Shown: positions 36,256 to 45,400, numbered from the stretch's first letter. The stretch is DNA of 64,000 nt from Candidatus Liminaster caballi (GCA_018065085.1 JAGHUA010000039.1:1-64000), one strand, 5' to 3'. Numbers and translations are program-made. Notes: a model not told the origin generated them from the sequence alone.

Positions 36256-37083
36256 ATGGACGAACAGAACAGTGTCATCAAAGAGCATCAGAGCGTGTTG
36301 CGCACCGATAACCTCGTGAAGCGCTACGGCCAGCGTACCGTGGCCAACCATGTGAGCATCGATGTCAGGCAGGGTGAGATCGTAGGTCTTCTTGGCCCTA
36401 ACGGTGCGGGCAAGACCACGACTTTCTACATGACCACGGGCCTTGTGGTGCCCAACGAGGGAAGAATCTTCCTCGACGACAGGGAGATCACAAGCTTCCC
36501 CGTGTATAAGCGTGCTCAGGCAGGCATCGGCTACCTGGCTCAGGAGGCTTCCGTCTATCGCAAGATGACCGTCGAGGACAATCTTCTCTCTACGCTCCAG
36601 ATGACTCCGCTCACCAAGGACGAGCAGCTCGAGAAGCTCGAAAGCCTTATCGCTGAATTCCGTTTGCAGAAGGTGCGCCGCAATCTGGGTGACCGTCTGT
36701 CGGGCGGCGAGCGTCGCCGTTGCGAGATTGCACGCTGTCTTGCCATCTCTCCGAAGTTCATTATGCTCGATGAGCCTTTCGCCGGCGTCGATCCTATTGC
36801 GGTCGAGGACATTCAGTACATTGTCTATAAGCTCAAGGAGAAGAACATCGGCATCCTCATTACCGACCATAATGCGCCTGAGACCCTTTCGATTGTCGAT
36901 CGTGCCTACCTCCTCTTTGAGGGCAGGATCCTCTTCCAGGGCAAGAGCGAGGAACTGGCTTCCAACCAGATGGTGCGTGAGCGCTACCTCGGTCGCAATT
37001 TCGTGTTCATCCGTAAGAATTTCGATCAGCCGAGCACCAGCGAAAGCGTGGCTGGCAAACCTGTCGAGCCTGCCGCTGTCTGA
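36256..37083 (+). CDS. lptB: LPS export ABC transporter ATP-binding protein
   Basis: A 275-residue ABC ATPase that powers extraction of lipopolysaccharide from the inner membrane with LptF/LptG. Walker A is GPNGAGKTTTFYM, the Q-loop region is YLAQEASVYRKM, the signature is RLSGGERRRCEIAR, Walker B is FIMLDEPFAGVDP and the switch is ITDHN; the whole pattern is that of LptB rather than a general importer. A C-terminal extension (after FVFIRKNFDQP) is low in complexity. An upstream in-frame ATG is rejected because it lies across the promoter. Confidence 0.9.
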   Translation: MDEQNSVIKEHQSVLRTDNLVKRYGQRTVANHVSIDVRQGEIVGLLGPNGAGKTTTFYMTTGLVVPNEGRIFLDDREITSFPVYKRAQAGIGYLAQEASVYRKMTVEDNLLSTLQMTPLTKDEQLEKLESLIAEFRLQKVRRNLGDRLSGGERRRCEIARCLAISPKFIMLDEPFAGVDPIAVEDIQYIVYKLKEKNIGILITDHNAPETLSIVDRAYLLFEGRILFQGKSEELASNQMVRERYLGRNFVFIRKNFDQPSTSESVAGKPVEPAAV

Positions 37084-37114
37084 CCCCCCCTTTTTTTTAA
37101 TCGCCCGCTGTCTT

Positions 37115-37915
37115 ATGAAGAATGCACTGATCTTTGCTGCCGGTCTTGGCACCCGTCTCCGTCCTTTGACCAACGACCGCCCGAAAGCTCTCGTCGAGGT
37201 CAATGGCAAACCGTTGCTCCAGCATAATATCGAGAAGCTGCGTGATGCCGGCTTCGACTGCATTGTGGTCAATGTCCATCATTTCGGACAGCAGATCATC
37301 GACTTCCTTCATGCCCACCGCAATTTCGGCATCGACATCCGCGTGTCTGACGAACGCGACCTTCTGCTCGACACGGGAGGCGGTTTGCTGCGTGCCTTGT
37401 CGATGTTCGATGACGACAGTCCCGTGCTCGTCCACAACGTTGACATCGTGAGCCAGGCAGATGTGCGGGCTCTTTACGATGATCATGTCGCGCTCAGCAA
37501 TCGCATGGCACAGAGTGGAGGCGAGCTTGGCGCCTCGCTGATGGTCAACCAGCGGCAGACAAGCCGTTATCTGCTATTCGACGGCGACCTCCGGCTGCGT
37601 GGCTGGAAGAACATCCAGTCGGGCGAGACGCGTGGCGACGGTTCGGCTCCACAGATGCGCGCCTTCTCAGGCATTCATGTCGTCTCACGCGCGCTAATAA
37701 ATTATTTAAAGGAATACAGCTCGACCTGTTCGACCCAAGACAGCTCACGTCCGGCCGGATCCCCCTCGCCAGTCAATCCGTTTGCCATCATACCCTTCTA
37801 TCTCTGGGTGTGCCAGAGGGTCGCTGTGCAGGGCGTCGAGATGCCTCGCGACGTGAAATGGGTGGATTGCGGAAAGGTCGAATCTCTCACCAAGGCAGCA
37901 GAAATTCTGCTATAA
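37115..37915 (+). CDS. sugar-1-phosphate nucleotidyltransferase, MurU-like
   Basis: A 266-residue nucleotidyltransferase. The NTP-binding signature is FAAGLGTRLRPLTNDRPKAL, the metal-binding region is LVHNVDIV, and LDTGGGLLRAL and FSGIHVVS are typical of the short GT-A type sugar nucleotidyltransferases. The closest well-known relatives are N-acetylmuramate-1-phosphate uridylyltransferase (MurU) and glucose-1-phosphate thymidylyltransferase-like enzymes, so peptidoglycan recycling is possible. No AmgK-type kinase lies next to it. It follows lptB by 31 bp and ends before a clear terminator. Confidence 0.82.
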   Translation: MKNALIFAAGLGTRLRPLTNDRPKALVEVNGKPLLQHNIEKLRDAGFDCIVVNVHHFGQQIIDFLHAHRNFGIDIRVSDERDLLLDTGGGLLRALSMFDDDSPVLVHNVDIVSQADVRALYDDHVALSNRMAQSGGELGASLMVNQRQTSRYLLFDGDLRLRGWKNIQSGETRGDGSAPQMRAFSGIHVVSRALINYLKEYSSTCSTQDSSRPAGSPSPVNPFAIIPFYLWVCQRVAVQGVEMPRDVKWVDCGKVESLTKAAEILL

Positions 37916-37930
37916 AACATATCCCGACTT

Positions 37931-37969
37931 TGCGCAATCGGTTTTATTGCGCAGTTTTAGTGTTTTTTT
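37931..37969 (+). terminator. rho-independent terminator after the nucleotidyltransferase gene
   Basis: A perfect 8-bp stem (TGCGCAAT at 37931-37938, ATTGCGCA at 37946-37953) with a short loop is followed by T-rich sequence ending in seven T residues (37963-37969). It closes the lptB-nucleotidyltransferase transcript and insulates ppdK. Confidence 0.75.
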
Positions 37970-38003
37970 CGATAGCAAATTTGGAAGTTGCATAAAAAGC
38001 GAT

Positions 38004-38011
38004 TATCTTTG
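38004..38011 (+). promoter_or_regulatory. -7 promoter element of ppdK
   Basis: TATCTTTG followed by CAGCC. The leader to the ATG at 38109 is about 90 nt and contains a possible hairpin (TGCGG/CCGCA, about 38028-38059). Confidence 0.7.
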
Positions 38012-38108
38012 CAGCCTAATTGAATGTTGCGGCTTTATGGCTGTACGCTCATTCCGCAGAAAATAACGAAACAAACAATAACAAAAACCAAACTCATTTT
38101 TTTAAATT

Positions 38109-40835
38109 ATGGAAAACAAAAAACGTGTTTACACATTCGGCAACGGTAAGGCCGAGGGTAATGCAAACATGCGTAACGAGCTTGGTGGTAAGGGTGCTAA
38201 CCTCGCCGAGATGAATCTTATTGGCGTTCCTGTGCCTCCTGGATTCACCATCACCACCGATGTTTGCAATGAGTATTATCAGATCGGTAAGGACAATGTC
38301 GTTGCAGTTCTCAAGAACGACGTGCTTGCAGCTGTCAAGCACATCGAGGGCTTGATGAACAGCACACTCGGTGACGCCACCAACCCACTTCTCCTCTCTG
38401 TACGTTCAGGTGCCCGTGCTTCAATGCCGGGTATGATGGATACAATCCTTAATCTCGGCCTCAATGACGAGGTTGTCGAGGGTCTCTCAAAGAAGACAGG
38501 CAACCCACGTTTCGCATGGGATTCATACCGCCGTTTCGTTCAGATGTACGGCGATGTCGTTATGGGCCTCAAGCCAGTCAACAAGACCGACATCGACCCA
38601 TTCGAGGCAATCATCGAGAAGGTTAAGGAAGAGTATAACGTAGTGCTCGACAAGGACATCCCTGTTGAGGGCCTCCAGGAACTTGTCACCAAGTTCAAGG
38701 CTATGATCAAGGAGCGCACAGGCAAGGCATTCCCGGTTGACGTTTACGAGCAGCTTTGGGGCGCAATCTGCGCTGTGTTCGATTCTTGGATGAACGAGCG
38801 CGCCATCCTCTATCGTAAGATGGAAGGCATCCCAGCAGAGTGGGGTACAGCCGTTTCCGTAATGGCAATGGTATTCGGCAACATGGGCAACACCTCTGCC
38901 ACCGGTGTTTGCTTCAGCCGTGATGCAGCTACCGGCGAGAACATCTTCAACGGCGAGTATCTTATCAATGCTCAGGGCGAGGACGTTGTGGCTGGTATCC
39001 GCACACCACAGCAGATCACCAAGGAAGGCTCACAGCGTTGGGCTAAGCGTGCTGAGATCTCTGAGGAGGAGCGTCTGGCCAAGTATCCTTCAATGGAGGA
39101 GGCAATGCCTGAGCTCTACAAGGAACTCGACGCTCTCCAGAACAAGCTCGAGAACCACTACCACGACATGCAGGATATGGAGTTCACCGTTCAGGAAGGC
39201 AAGCTCTGGTTCCTCCAGACACGTAACGGTAAGCGTACTGGTACTGCCATGGTCAAGATCGCCATGGATCTCGTCAAGGAGGGTCTCATCGACGAGAAGA
39301 CCGCCCTCCAGCGTTGCGAGCCACAGAAGCTCGACGAGCTGCTCCACCCTGTATTCGACAAGGACGCATTGAAGAAGGCTAAGGTCCTTACCACAGGTCT
39401 TCCAGCATCTCCAGGCGCTGCTTGCGGTCAGATCGTATTCTCAGCCGACGATGCTGAGGTATGGCACAAGAACGGCCACAAGGTAGTCATGGTTCGTATC
39501 GAGACTTCTCCTGAAGACCTCGCCGGTATGGCTGCTGCCGAAGGCATCCTCACATGCCGTGGCGGTATGACCTCTCACGCTGCCGTTGTTGCCCGTGGTA
39601 TGGGCAAGTGCTGCGTATCGGGTGCAGGCGCTCTCCAGGTTGACTATGTTAAGAAGACTGTCAAGATTGAGGACGTTGAGCTCCACGAGGGCGACTACCT
39701 CTCAATCAACGGTTCGACCGGTCAGGTTCTCCTTGGCAAGGTTGAGACCAAGGCTGCTGAGATTTCAGGCGACTTCGCCGAGCTCATGGATCTCTGCAAC
39801 AAGTACACCAAGCTCGTAGTCCGCACCAATGCTGACACACCACACGACGCTCAGGTTGCTCGCGATTTCGGTGCAGTTGGTATCGGCCTCTGCCGTACAG
39901 AGCACATGTTCTTCGAGGGTGAGAAGATCAAGGCAATGCGCGAGATGATCCTTGCCGAGTCGGTTGACGGTCGCAAGAAGGCTCTTGCCAAGCTCCTTCC
40001 ATATCAGAAGGCCGACTTCTACGGCATCCTCAAGGCAATGGACGGCCTCGCAGTCAACATCCGTCTCCTCGACCCACCTCTCCACGAGTTCGTACCACAC
40101 GATCAGAAGGGTCAGCAGGAAATGGCTGAGGCTATGGGCGTTACAATCGACTATATCAAGGCTCGTGTAGCTTCTCTCAACGAGAACAACCCAATGCTTG
40201 GTCACCGTGGCTGCCGTCTTGGCATCACCTATCCAGAGATCACCGAGATGCAGACACGTGCCATCCTTGGCGCTGCCATCCAGCTCAAGAAGGAGGGCCA
40301 CAACCCAATCCCAGAGATCATGGTTCCACTCGTAGGCCGTCACCACGAGTTCGATATGCAGGAGGCCATCATCCGCAACACAGCCGCCAAGCTGTTCGAG
40401 GAGGAGGGCATCGAGCCATTCAACTTCAAGGTAGGCACCATGATCGAGATCCCACGTGCAGCTCTCACCGCTGATGCTGTTGCTGCCCGTGCCGAGTACT
40501 TCTCATTCGGTACCAACGACTTGACACAGATGACCTTCGGTTACTCTCGTGACGATATTGCCAGCTTCCTCCCTGTTTATCTTGAGAAGAAGATCCTCAA
40601 GGTCGATCCATTCCAGGTTCTCGACCAGAAGGGCGTAGGCCAGCTCATCCAGATGGCTGTTCAGAAGGGTCGTTCGGTTCGTCCAGACCTCAAGTGCGGT
40701 ATCTGTGGCGAGCACGGCGGTGAGCCTTCATCAGTTAAGTTCTGCCACCGCGCAGGTCTCAACTATGTCAGCTGCTCTCCATTCCGTGTGCCAATCGCAC
40801 GTCTCGCCGCCGCGCAGGCTGCAGTTGAGGAGTAA
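38109..40835 (+). CDS. ppdK: pyruvate, phosphate dikinase
   Basis: A 908-residue enzyme that interconverts pyruvate, ATP and phosphate with PEP, AMP and pyrophosphate, a main node of anaerobic glycolysis or gluconeogenesis in Bacteroidales. The N-terminal ATP-grasp part begins with FGNGKAEGNANMRNELGGKG. The phospho-carrier His is in CRGGMTSHAAVVARGMGK, and the C-terminal PEP barrel has the catalytic Cys region GICGEHGGEPSSVKF. Codon use is strikingly different from its neighbours (almost only CCA for proline, few rare codons), as expected of a very highly expressed gene. It has its own promoter and terminator. Confidence 0.97.
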   Translation: MENKKRVYTFGNGKAEGNANMRNELGGKGANLAEMNLIGVPVPPGFTITTDVCNEYYQIGKDNVVAVLKNDVLAAVKHIEGLMNSTLGDATNPLLLSVRSGARASMPGMMDTILNLGLNDEVVEGLSKKTGNPRFAWDSYRRFVQMYGDVVMGLKPVNKTDIDPFEAIIEKVKEEYNVVLDKDIPVEGLQELVTKFKAMIKERTGKAFPVDVYEQLWGAICAVFDSWMNERAILYRKMEGIPAEWGTAVSVMAMVFGNMGNTSATGVCFSRDAATGENIFNGEYLINAQGEDVVAGIRTPQQITKEGSQRWAKRAEISEEERLAKYPSMEEAMPELYKELDALQNKLENHYHDMQDMEFTVQEGKLWFLQTRNGKRTGTAMVKIAMDLVKEGLIDEKTALQRCEPQKLDELLHPVFDKDALKKAKVLTTGLPASPGAACGQIVFSADDAEVWHKNGHKVVMVRIETSPEDLAGMAAAEGILTCRGGMTSHAAVVARGMGKCCVSGAGALQVDYVKKTVKIEDVELHEGDYLSINGSTGQVLLGKVETKAAEISGDFAELMDLCNKYTKLVVRTNADTPHDAQVARDFGAVGIGLCRTEHMFFEGEKIKAMREMILAESVDGRKKALAKLLPYQKADFYGILKAMDGLAVNIRLLDPPLHEFVPHDQKGQQEMAEAMGVTIDYIKARVASLNENNPMLGHRGCRLGITYPEITEMQTRAILGAAIQLKKEGHNPIPEIMVPLVGRHHEFDMQEAIIRNTAAKLFEEEGIEPFNFKVGTMIEIPRAALTADAVAARAEYFSFGTNDLTQMTFGYSRDDIASFLPVYLEKKILKVDPFQVLDQKGVGQLIQMAVQKGRSVRPDLKCGICGEHGGEPSSVKFCHRAGLNYVSCSPFRVPIARLAAAQAAVEE

Positions 40836-40866
40836 TCCTACGACATACACATAAATAAATAGACTA

Positions 40867-40901
40867 GGTGCAATCATCCGTGTGGTGGTTGCATCTTTTT
40901 G
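40867..40901 (+). terminator. rho-independent terminator after ppdK
   Basis: TGCAATCATCC pairs with GGTGGTTGCA across a short loop (about 10 bp including two G-U pairs on the plus strand), followed by TCTTTTTG. Confidence 0.75.
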
Positions 40902-41012
40902 TTATGTTCTCCAAATCATAAATCGAAGTGGCAAAAACCTGATTATTCGTTAAAAAACATGTGCTAAATCATACTTTCCCGTACAAAGTTCACACAATTA
41001 AAACATTTTTGG

Positions 41013-41020
41013 TAATTTTG
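41013..41020 (+). promoter_or_regulatory. -7 promoter element of the YczE-like gene
   Basis: TAATTTTG matches TAnnTTTG, within a small palindrome (GGTAATTTTGTACC). The leader to 41076 is about 50 nt. Confidence 0.5.
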
Positions 41021-41075
41021 TACCGTACTCACCGCCCATGATGACGGGAATACTGTAACTAAGGAAATAAAAACA

Positions 41076-41738
41076 ATGGAAAAGAAAACACTGACTAAAA
41101 GAATACTTATGTCCTTGTTTGGTGTGCTAACCGGGGCAGTAAGCGTGGCTGTGTTCAAGATTGCGGCTTTTGGTGTAGATCCATTCCAGACATTTATGGC
41201 TGGTTTGGATGCGCTCGTACCCATCCAGTTCGGAACGCTCTATATGATAGCCAATGCAGCTTTGTTCCTGTTTGCATTGGTTTTTGACCGACACTACATT
41301 GGCATTGCCACGTTTATCAACCTGTTCCTTCTGGGGTATGTTGTAGAGTTCTCGTATGACACACTGCGAATGATACCATTGCTTGCTGACCCAGCCTTGT
41401 GGGTAAGGATCATCTGCATCATTGTCGGCATAGTAGCCATTTGCTTCGGTTCGGCATTCTATATGACCGCAGACTTAGGTGTATCGACATACGATGCCGT
41501 GGCATTGATTATGGCCAACACCTGGAAGTGGTGGAAATTCAAGTATATCCGTATCATTACCGACCTGCTCTGCGTCACTCTCGGCTGTTCGCTTTACTTG
41601 ATGGCAGGCGGCGAATGGTCGATGATCCCAACTATCGCCGGCATCGGAACCATTGTCACAGCTTTCTTTATGGGACCATTGATTGAATTCTTCAACGAGA
41701 AATGCGCCCGTCCTTTCCTTAACGACTTCACTTCATGA
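41076..41738 (+). CDS. YczE/YitT-type integral membrane protein
   Basis: A 220-residue membrane protein with about five helices (LMSLFGVLTGAVSVAVFKIA, FGTLYMIANAALFLFALVF, ATFINLFLLGYVVEF, IICIIVGIVAICFGSAFYM, MIPTIAGIGTIVTAFFMG). The segment GFGVDPFQTFMAGL-like (here AAFGVDPFQTFMAGLDAL) and LGVSTYDAVALIM are reminiscent of the YczE/YyaS group. The transported substance, if any, is unknown. Its stop codon overlaps the end of the opposite-strand gene by 11 bp. Confidence 0.7.
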   Translation: MEKKTLTKRILMSLFGVLTGAVSVAVFKIAAFGVDPFQTFMAGLDALVPIQFGTLYMIANAALFLFALVFDRHYIGIATFINLFLLGYVVEFSYDTLRMIPLLADPALWVRIICIIVGIVAICFGSAFYMTADLGVSTYDAVALIMANTWKWWKFKYIRIITDLLCVTLGCSLYLMAGGEWSMIPTIAGIGTIVTAFFMGPLIEFFNEKCARPFLNDFTS

Positions 41739-43905
41739 CTTTGTCCGGGAAAAGCAGATTGGTAACATCCGTAGGATCCAAAGCCCATGCATAGGTGTAT
41801 GATTCATCGGCTTCGTCGGCAGTGGCGACCTTCTGCAGGTTCTGAGCCTTTGCTTTCATGTCGAGCATTTCTCCTACGGTAAGCTTGGCCTCAAGCTTGC
41901 GGATCAAAGCCTCGGCATTGCCTGTGTCCAATCCCTTGATTGTCCTACCAAATAATGGCATTTCGAGCCAGATAATCTCACGTTTGGCGACATCAAGCAC
42001 ACCGAACACCAATCCCTTTAACGCGTTGGCATCTGAGATGCGAACCATGTGCTGCACGCATGACGGATCGTATGCAACACCGGTCTCCCGAGAGACGGAC
42101 ATCGGATACGCCGAGTTCATCCACCCCACAACAAGGTTCGGGCTGAGCAATCCGTCAGTGTACGCATTGCAGGCAAAGGTCACATACTTGGCTTTCGCAG
42201 CTTCCAACTCGGGCAAAGATAGTTCGATGTATTCTGCTGTGCCAACCATCTCCGGAATGTATCGGATGTCACCCGAGTGCTTTGCTCCGACGCAGGTGAG
42301 GTTGAAGAATGCACACTCCTGTGTTTCACCGTCTTGAAATGTAATCCTGCAGCTCAGATCCATGTCAAGATGCTGTGCATGCAATCCCGTGCCACATTTC
42401 AGGAACAGGCGGACGGCATCGCCCTCCACAGCAAAGCGCGTGCCCATTAAGGCGCAGGAGGTGTCTTGTATGGTTGCTGTTCGATCACTTATGTCGATAG
42501 GAATGCTGTATAGGCGAGGATCGATGAAGATGGTCTTCGAGTCGGTCTTCTGCGCAGCGAAACGACGACCCATGGATGATCTGTAGATGTCCGTCACATC
42601 CCTGGCCATCTGCTTGAGCTCGTCCTCGCTGAAATTGGCAAGCAGTTTGTTCGGTTTGAGGTAAATTATTCTTCCTGTTATAAGAGTCACATCATGATCT
42701 GAGTGAGTGTCGAAGTACAGCTCGGCCGCATTGCCCAACGACACCAATAGGCGCGTAGGCAGTTTGTCTGAAATCTCATCGAAAGCAGCCAAAGTCTTTG
42801 CGCTTCCAAAACGCAACATGGTCGAGAACAGGCATCGCGCAAAAAGTCCAGGCCTCTGCTTGAGCATTGCCAGGGTCTTGTCTGCATCATTCTCACAGCG
42901 TGCCTTATCCACACGGCCCTGCCATGTCGAGTAATCCTGCTTATAGAACACATCAAGGATTTCGGCAAGATGTTCCATGCCTTTCTTGCGCGAGTATTCT
43001 CCAAGGCGCAGGGCTCTGATCATGCGCACCCACATGCCTCGTTTCGGGTGCATGTTCTCAGCTGCCTGTTTTGCTGTCATCGGAATGGCATTCATCCATC
43101 TGGCCACACGCAGACAGTCTCTTCGGCTATACTTCAGCTTTAGCGCCTCCTTTACATCATCTTCAGATTTGGCATTCTTGCACAACTGCTTAGAGATAGT
43201 TCTAAACCTTTTTTTCGAATCTCTGATATAAGTCTTTGGCTCAATGATTTGTGTCCTTTTGGTCTTCTCATACCACAGATAGCGCAGGATGTCAGCAGGT
43301 GTCTTGATCAGCGCGGATGTCTCTTCTTCAATGCCGCTATCTACCAGGTCATACAGCACAATGGCTACGTTTTCCTTAATGGCAATGCTGACATCTTTGG
43401 GCAGACCATAATACGCTAGCAATGTACGGAGACTGTCTTGCTGTGTCTTGCTCAGAGGTGTGGCGGATGATAGGAGAGAGGCAAGCTTCTTTCTCAAGTC
43501 TTCCTCGGTAAAAAGGCCGAGCTCACGTCTGTTATTATGCCTCTCATTGTTAATGACAAAGTCTGAGGTATTAAACTGAGTGCCACAGAAAGGACAGCCG
43601 TTGTAGCGATCAAGGTTGAATGAGCCATTAGGAATAGTCCACCCCTTGACAAGAGGAGTCCAGTTCCTGTCTTCGAGCCATACTTTACGTAAGTAGCTTG
43701 TGATTTCTCTGAGTAGTGTTTGTCTTGAATCTGCATTAAGCGCATGGAGCAGTTCCTCGCTCACTGTGTAACCCATCGAATTCAGTCTTGCCACAAATGC
43801 CAGTACAGGCAGGGTAGCCTTTGATTCCATGTCGATGTACTCTCTCCTGGCGTAGAGGTGGATAGCGCCATAGCGCAAAGCAACTTTTGTCAGATCCTTG
43901 TTCAT
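41728..43905 (-). CDS. large MXAN_6230/SCO0854-like protein with TerD-like C-terminus
   Basis: A 725-residue cytoplasmic protein. The N-terminus (FVARLNSMGYTVSEELLHAL, then WTPLVKGWTIPNGS) and a CPFCGT zinc-type motif near residue 103 resemble the MXAN_6230/SCO0854 family of RING-domain proteins, although the second half of a RING is not evident here. A long helical middle includes RPGLFARCLFSTMLRFG. Residues from about 495 (RLFLKCG, DMDLSCRITF, SGDIRYIPE, VTFACNAYTDG) form a beta-rich part similar to TerD stress proteins. No function is established. Its leader is about 110 nt, and it is divergent from a WYL regulator that may control it. Confidence 0.7.
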   Translation of the reverse strand: MNKDLTKVALRYGAIHLYARREYIDMESKATLPVLAFVARLNSMGYTVSEELLHALNADSRQTLLREITSYLRKVWLEDRNWTPLVKGWTIPNGSFNLDRYNGCPFCGTQFNTSDFVINNERHNNRRELGLFTEEDLRKKLASLLSSATPLSKTQQDSLRTLLAYYGLPKDVSIAIKENVAIVLYDLVDSGIEEETSALIKTPADILRYLWYEKTKRTQIIEPKTYIRDSKKRFRTISKQLCKNAKSEDDVKEALKLKYSRRDCLRVARWMNAIPMTAKQAAENMHPKRGMWVRMIRALRLGEYSRKKGMEHLAEILDVFYKQDYSTWQGRVDKARCENDADKTLAMLKQRPGLFARCLFSTMLRFGSAKTLAAFDEISDKLPTRLLVSLGNAAELYFDTHSDHDVTLITGRIIYLKPNKLLANFSEDELKQMARDVTDIYRSSMGRRFAAQKTDSKTIFIDPRLYSIPIDISDRTATIQDTSCALMGTRFAVEGDAVRLFLKCGTGLHAQHLDMDLSCRITFQDGETQECAFFNLTCVGAKHSGDIRYIPEMVGTAEYIELSLPELEAAKAKYVTFACNAYTDGLLSPNLVVGWMNSAYPMSVSRETGVAYDPSCVQHMVRISDANALKGLVFGVLDVAKREIIWLEMPLFGRTIKGLDTGNAEALIRKLEAKLTVGEMLDMKAKAQNLQKVATADEADESYTYAWALDPTDVTNLLFPDKVMK

Positions 43906-44022
43906 TGTTATAAAAAATCAAAAGGTAATTAATCAGCAAATGCTCATCTATCCAATTTGAAGTATGCCGATTTTGGACCTTGTTGATGTATTGCGAAAAA
44001 GAATTTCATCGAATTCACGGTG

Positions 44023-44030
44023 CAAAGGTA
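44023..44030 (-). promoter_or_regulatory. -7 promoter element of the MXAN_6230-like gene
   Basis: TACCTTTG on the minus strand followed by CACCG, about 118 bp upstream of the ATG at 43905. The opposite element for the WYL gene is 107 bp away, and the intervening DNA is A/T-rich. Confidence 0.65.
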
Positions 44031-44136
44031 TAGGGTCACTGCGCAGTCTTTCTGCGTAATGGAAAAAAAGTTTTAAAAAACAGTAAAAAAAGTGCAATTT
44101 TTGTCGATTTTGCATCGAAATTGGGTAAAAAGTGCG

Positions 44137-44144
44137 TATCTTTG
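44137..44144 (+). promoter_or_regulatory. -7 promoter element of the WYL regulator gene
   Basis: TATCTTTG followed by CGACG on the plus strand. The leader to the ATG at 44212 is about 62 nt. Confidence 0.65.
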
Positions 44145-44211
44145 CGACGTTTTTCAATCAAAAACGTGTGACTTTCTAAAAAAAGTAGAAACTGCAATAA
44201 CCCGATTCATT

Positions 44212-45243
44212 ATGCCGGCTAACAAAAATGCACTCATCCGATACAAGACAATAGACAACTGTCTGCGCAACAAATATCGCCGTTGGACGCTCGAAGACCT
44301 TGTTGAAGCCTGCAGTGATGCCCTCTATGACATGGAAGGCATCAGCAAGGGAATCTCAGTTCGTACCATTCAGGCCGATATTCAGATGATGCGCTCAGAC
44401 AAACTCGGGTACAATGCCCCCATTGAGGTTTACGATCATAAGTATTACAGGTATGCCGAGGAAGGCTATTCGATCACCGACATGCCGATGTCTCAGAATG
44501 ACTACGAGGTGATGCAGGAGGCAGTGGATATGCTTCGTCAGCTGGAGGACTTCGACCAGTTTGCCGAAATGTCTGACGTGGTGAGCCGACTGCAGGACAA
44601 ACTGTCCATATCGCGTCATAACCGAAAGCCGATCATCCATTTTGACAGCGTGCCGCACCTTAAGGGATTGAAGCTCCTTAATCCTTTATATAATTATATA
44701 GCGCATCGGCAAACCCTGCGCATCCTCTATCAGCCCTTCTCTGCGACCCAGCCAAGCGAGTTCATACTCTTTCCATACCTGCTCAAGGAATTCCGAAACC
44801 GATGGTTCCTCTATGGGTCAAGGCCTGGCGACCTGAGGCTCTACAATCTTGCTCTTGACCGAATACAGAGCGTCGAACCTGTGGGCGACGTGCCATACTG
44901 CGAAAACCCGGATTTCGATTCCGAACACTTCTTCGACGATGTTATCGGAGTCAGCAAGAACATTGACCGAACTCCTCGCCTCATTAAGTTCTGGGCGTCG
45001 CCAGATCAGTGTAAGTATATCAAGACCAAGCCCATCCATCAATCTCAGAAGCTCATCCATGAAAACCCGGAAGACGGTAGTTGCATTTTCAGCATCAACG
45101 TCGTCATCAACCTTGAGATGTATTCCGTTTTCATGTCCTACGGTCCTGGCGTAAAGGTTATTTATCCCCGATACGCAATGACCTACATGAGGGAACAGCT
45201 GAAAGAAGCCTTGGACAGGTACGACACCCTTAATGATACCTAA
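44212..45243 (+). CDS. WYL domain transcriptional regulator
   Basis: A 343-residue regulator. Residues ~1-70 form a winged helix-turn-helix (RYKTIDNCLRNKYRRWTLED). Residues ~150-230 form the WYL domain, with FPYLLKEFRNRWFLYGSR in place of the consensus W-Y-L core, and the WCX-type C-terminal extension follows (RLIKFWASPDQCKYIKTKPI). WYL proteins bind nucleic acid or nucleotides and often control defence, DNA damage or RNA repair genes. The frame is open 40 codons further upstream, but that part overlaps the promoter. It is divergent from the MXAN_6230-like gene and stands alone in its own transcript. Confidence 0.88.
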   Translation: MPANKNALIRYKTIDNCLRNKYRRWTLEDLVEACSDALYDMEGISKGISVRTIQADIQMMRSDKLGYNAPIEVYDHKYYRYAEEGYSITDMPMSQNDYEVMQEAVDMLRQLEDFDQFAEMSDVVSRLQDKLSISRHNRKPIIHFDSVPHLKGLKLLNPLYNYIAHRQTLRILYQPFSATQPSEFILFPYLLKEFRNRWFLYGSRPGDLRLYNLALDRIQSVEPVGDVPYCENPDFDSEHFFDDVIGVSKNIDRTPRLIKFWASPDQCKYIKTKPIHQSQKLIHENPEDGSCIFSINVVINLEMYSVFMSYGPGVKVIYPRYAMTYMREQLKEALDRYDTLNDT

Positions 45244-45299
45244 TCAGACCGAAAATTGTTTCTGGTTAGAACCAAGACATTGGAACAATGTGTGGCTGC

Positions 45300-45400
45300 T
45301 TCTAGGTTTCTGGAAATGCTGAGAACAGTGGCGACTTCCAAGGATTTAGGAAATCATCAGAACCGTTTTTTTGTCTTTCTAAGTCTTCGGAAGTGGTTTT
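45300..45400. repeat. degenerate relatives of the 42-bp repeat
   Basis: CTTCCAAGGATTTAGGAAAT (45335-45354) and TTTCTAAGTCTTCGGAAG (about 45376-45393), some 40 bp apart, resemble the core TTTCCCAAGTCTTAGGAAAT of the array at 7032-7301, including the TTCC/GGAA arms and a TTTT-rich linker. Copies here are too diverged for certainty. Confidence 0.4.

Noticed and set aside
36250-37272. 340-codon frame opposite lptB
   Set aside because: Opposite strand has all ABC ATPase motifs; no independent evidence for this frame.
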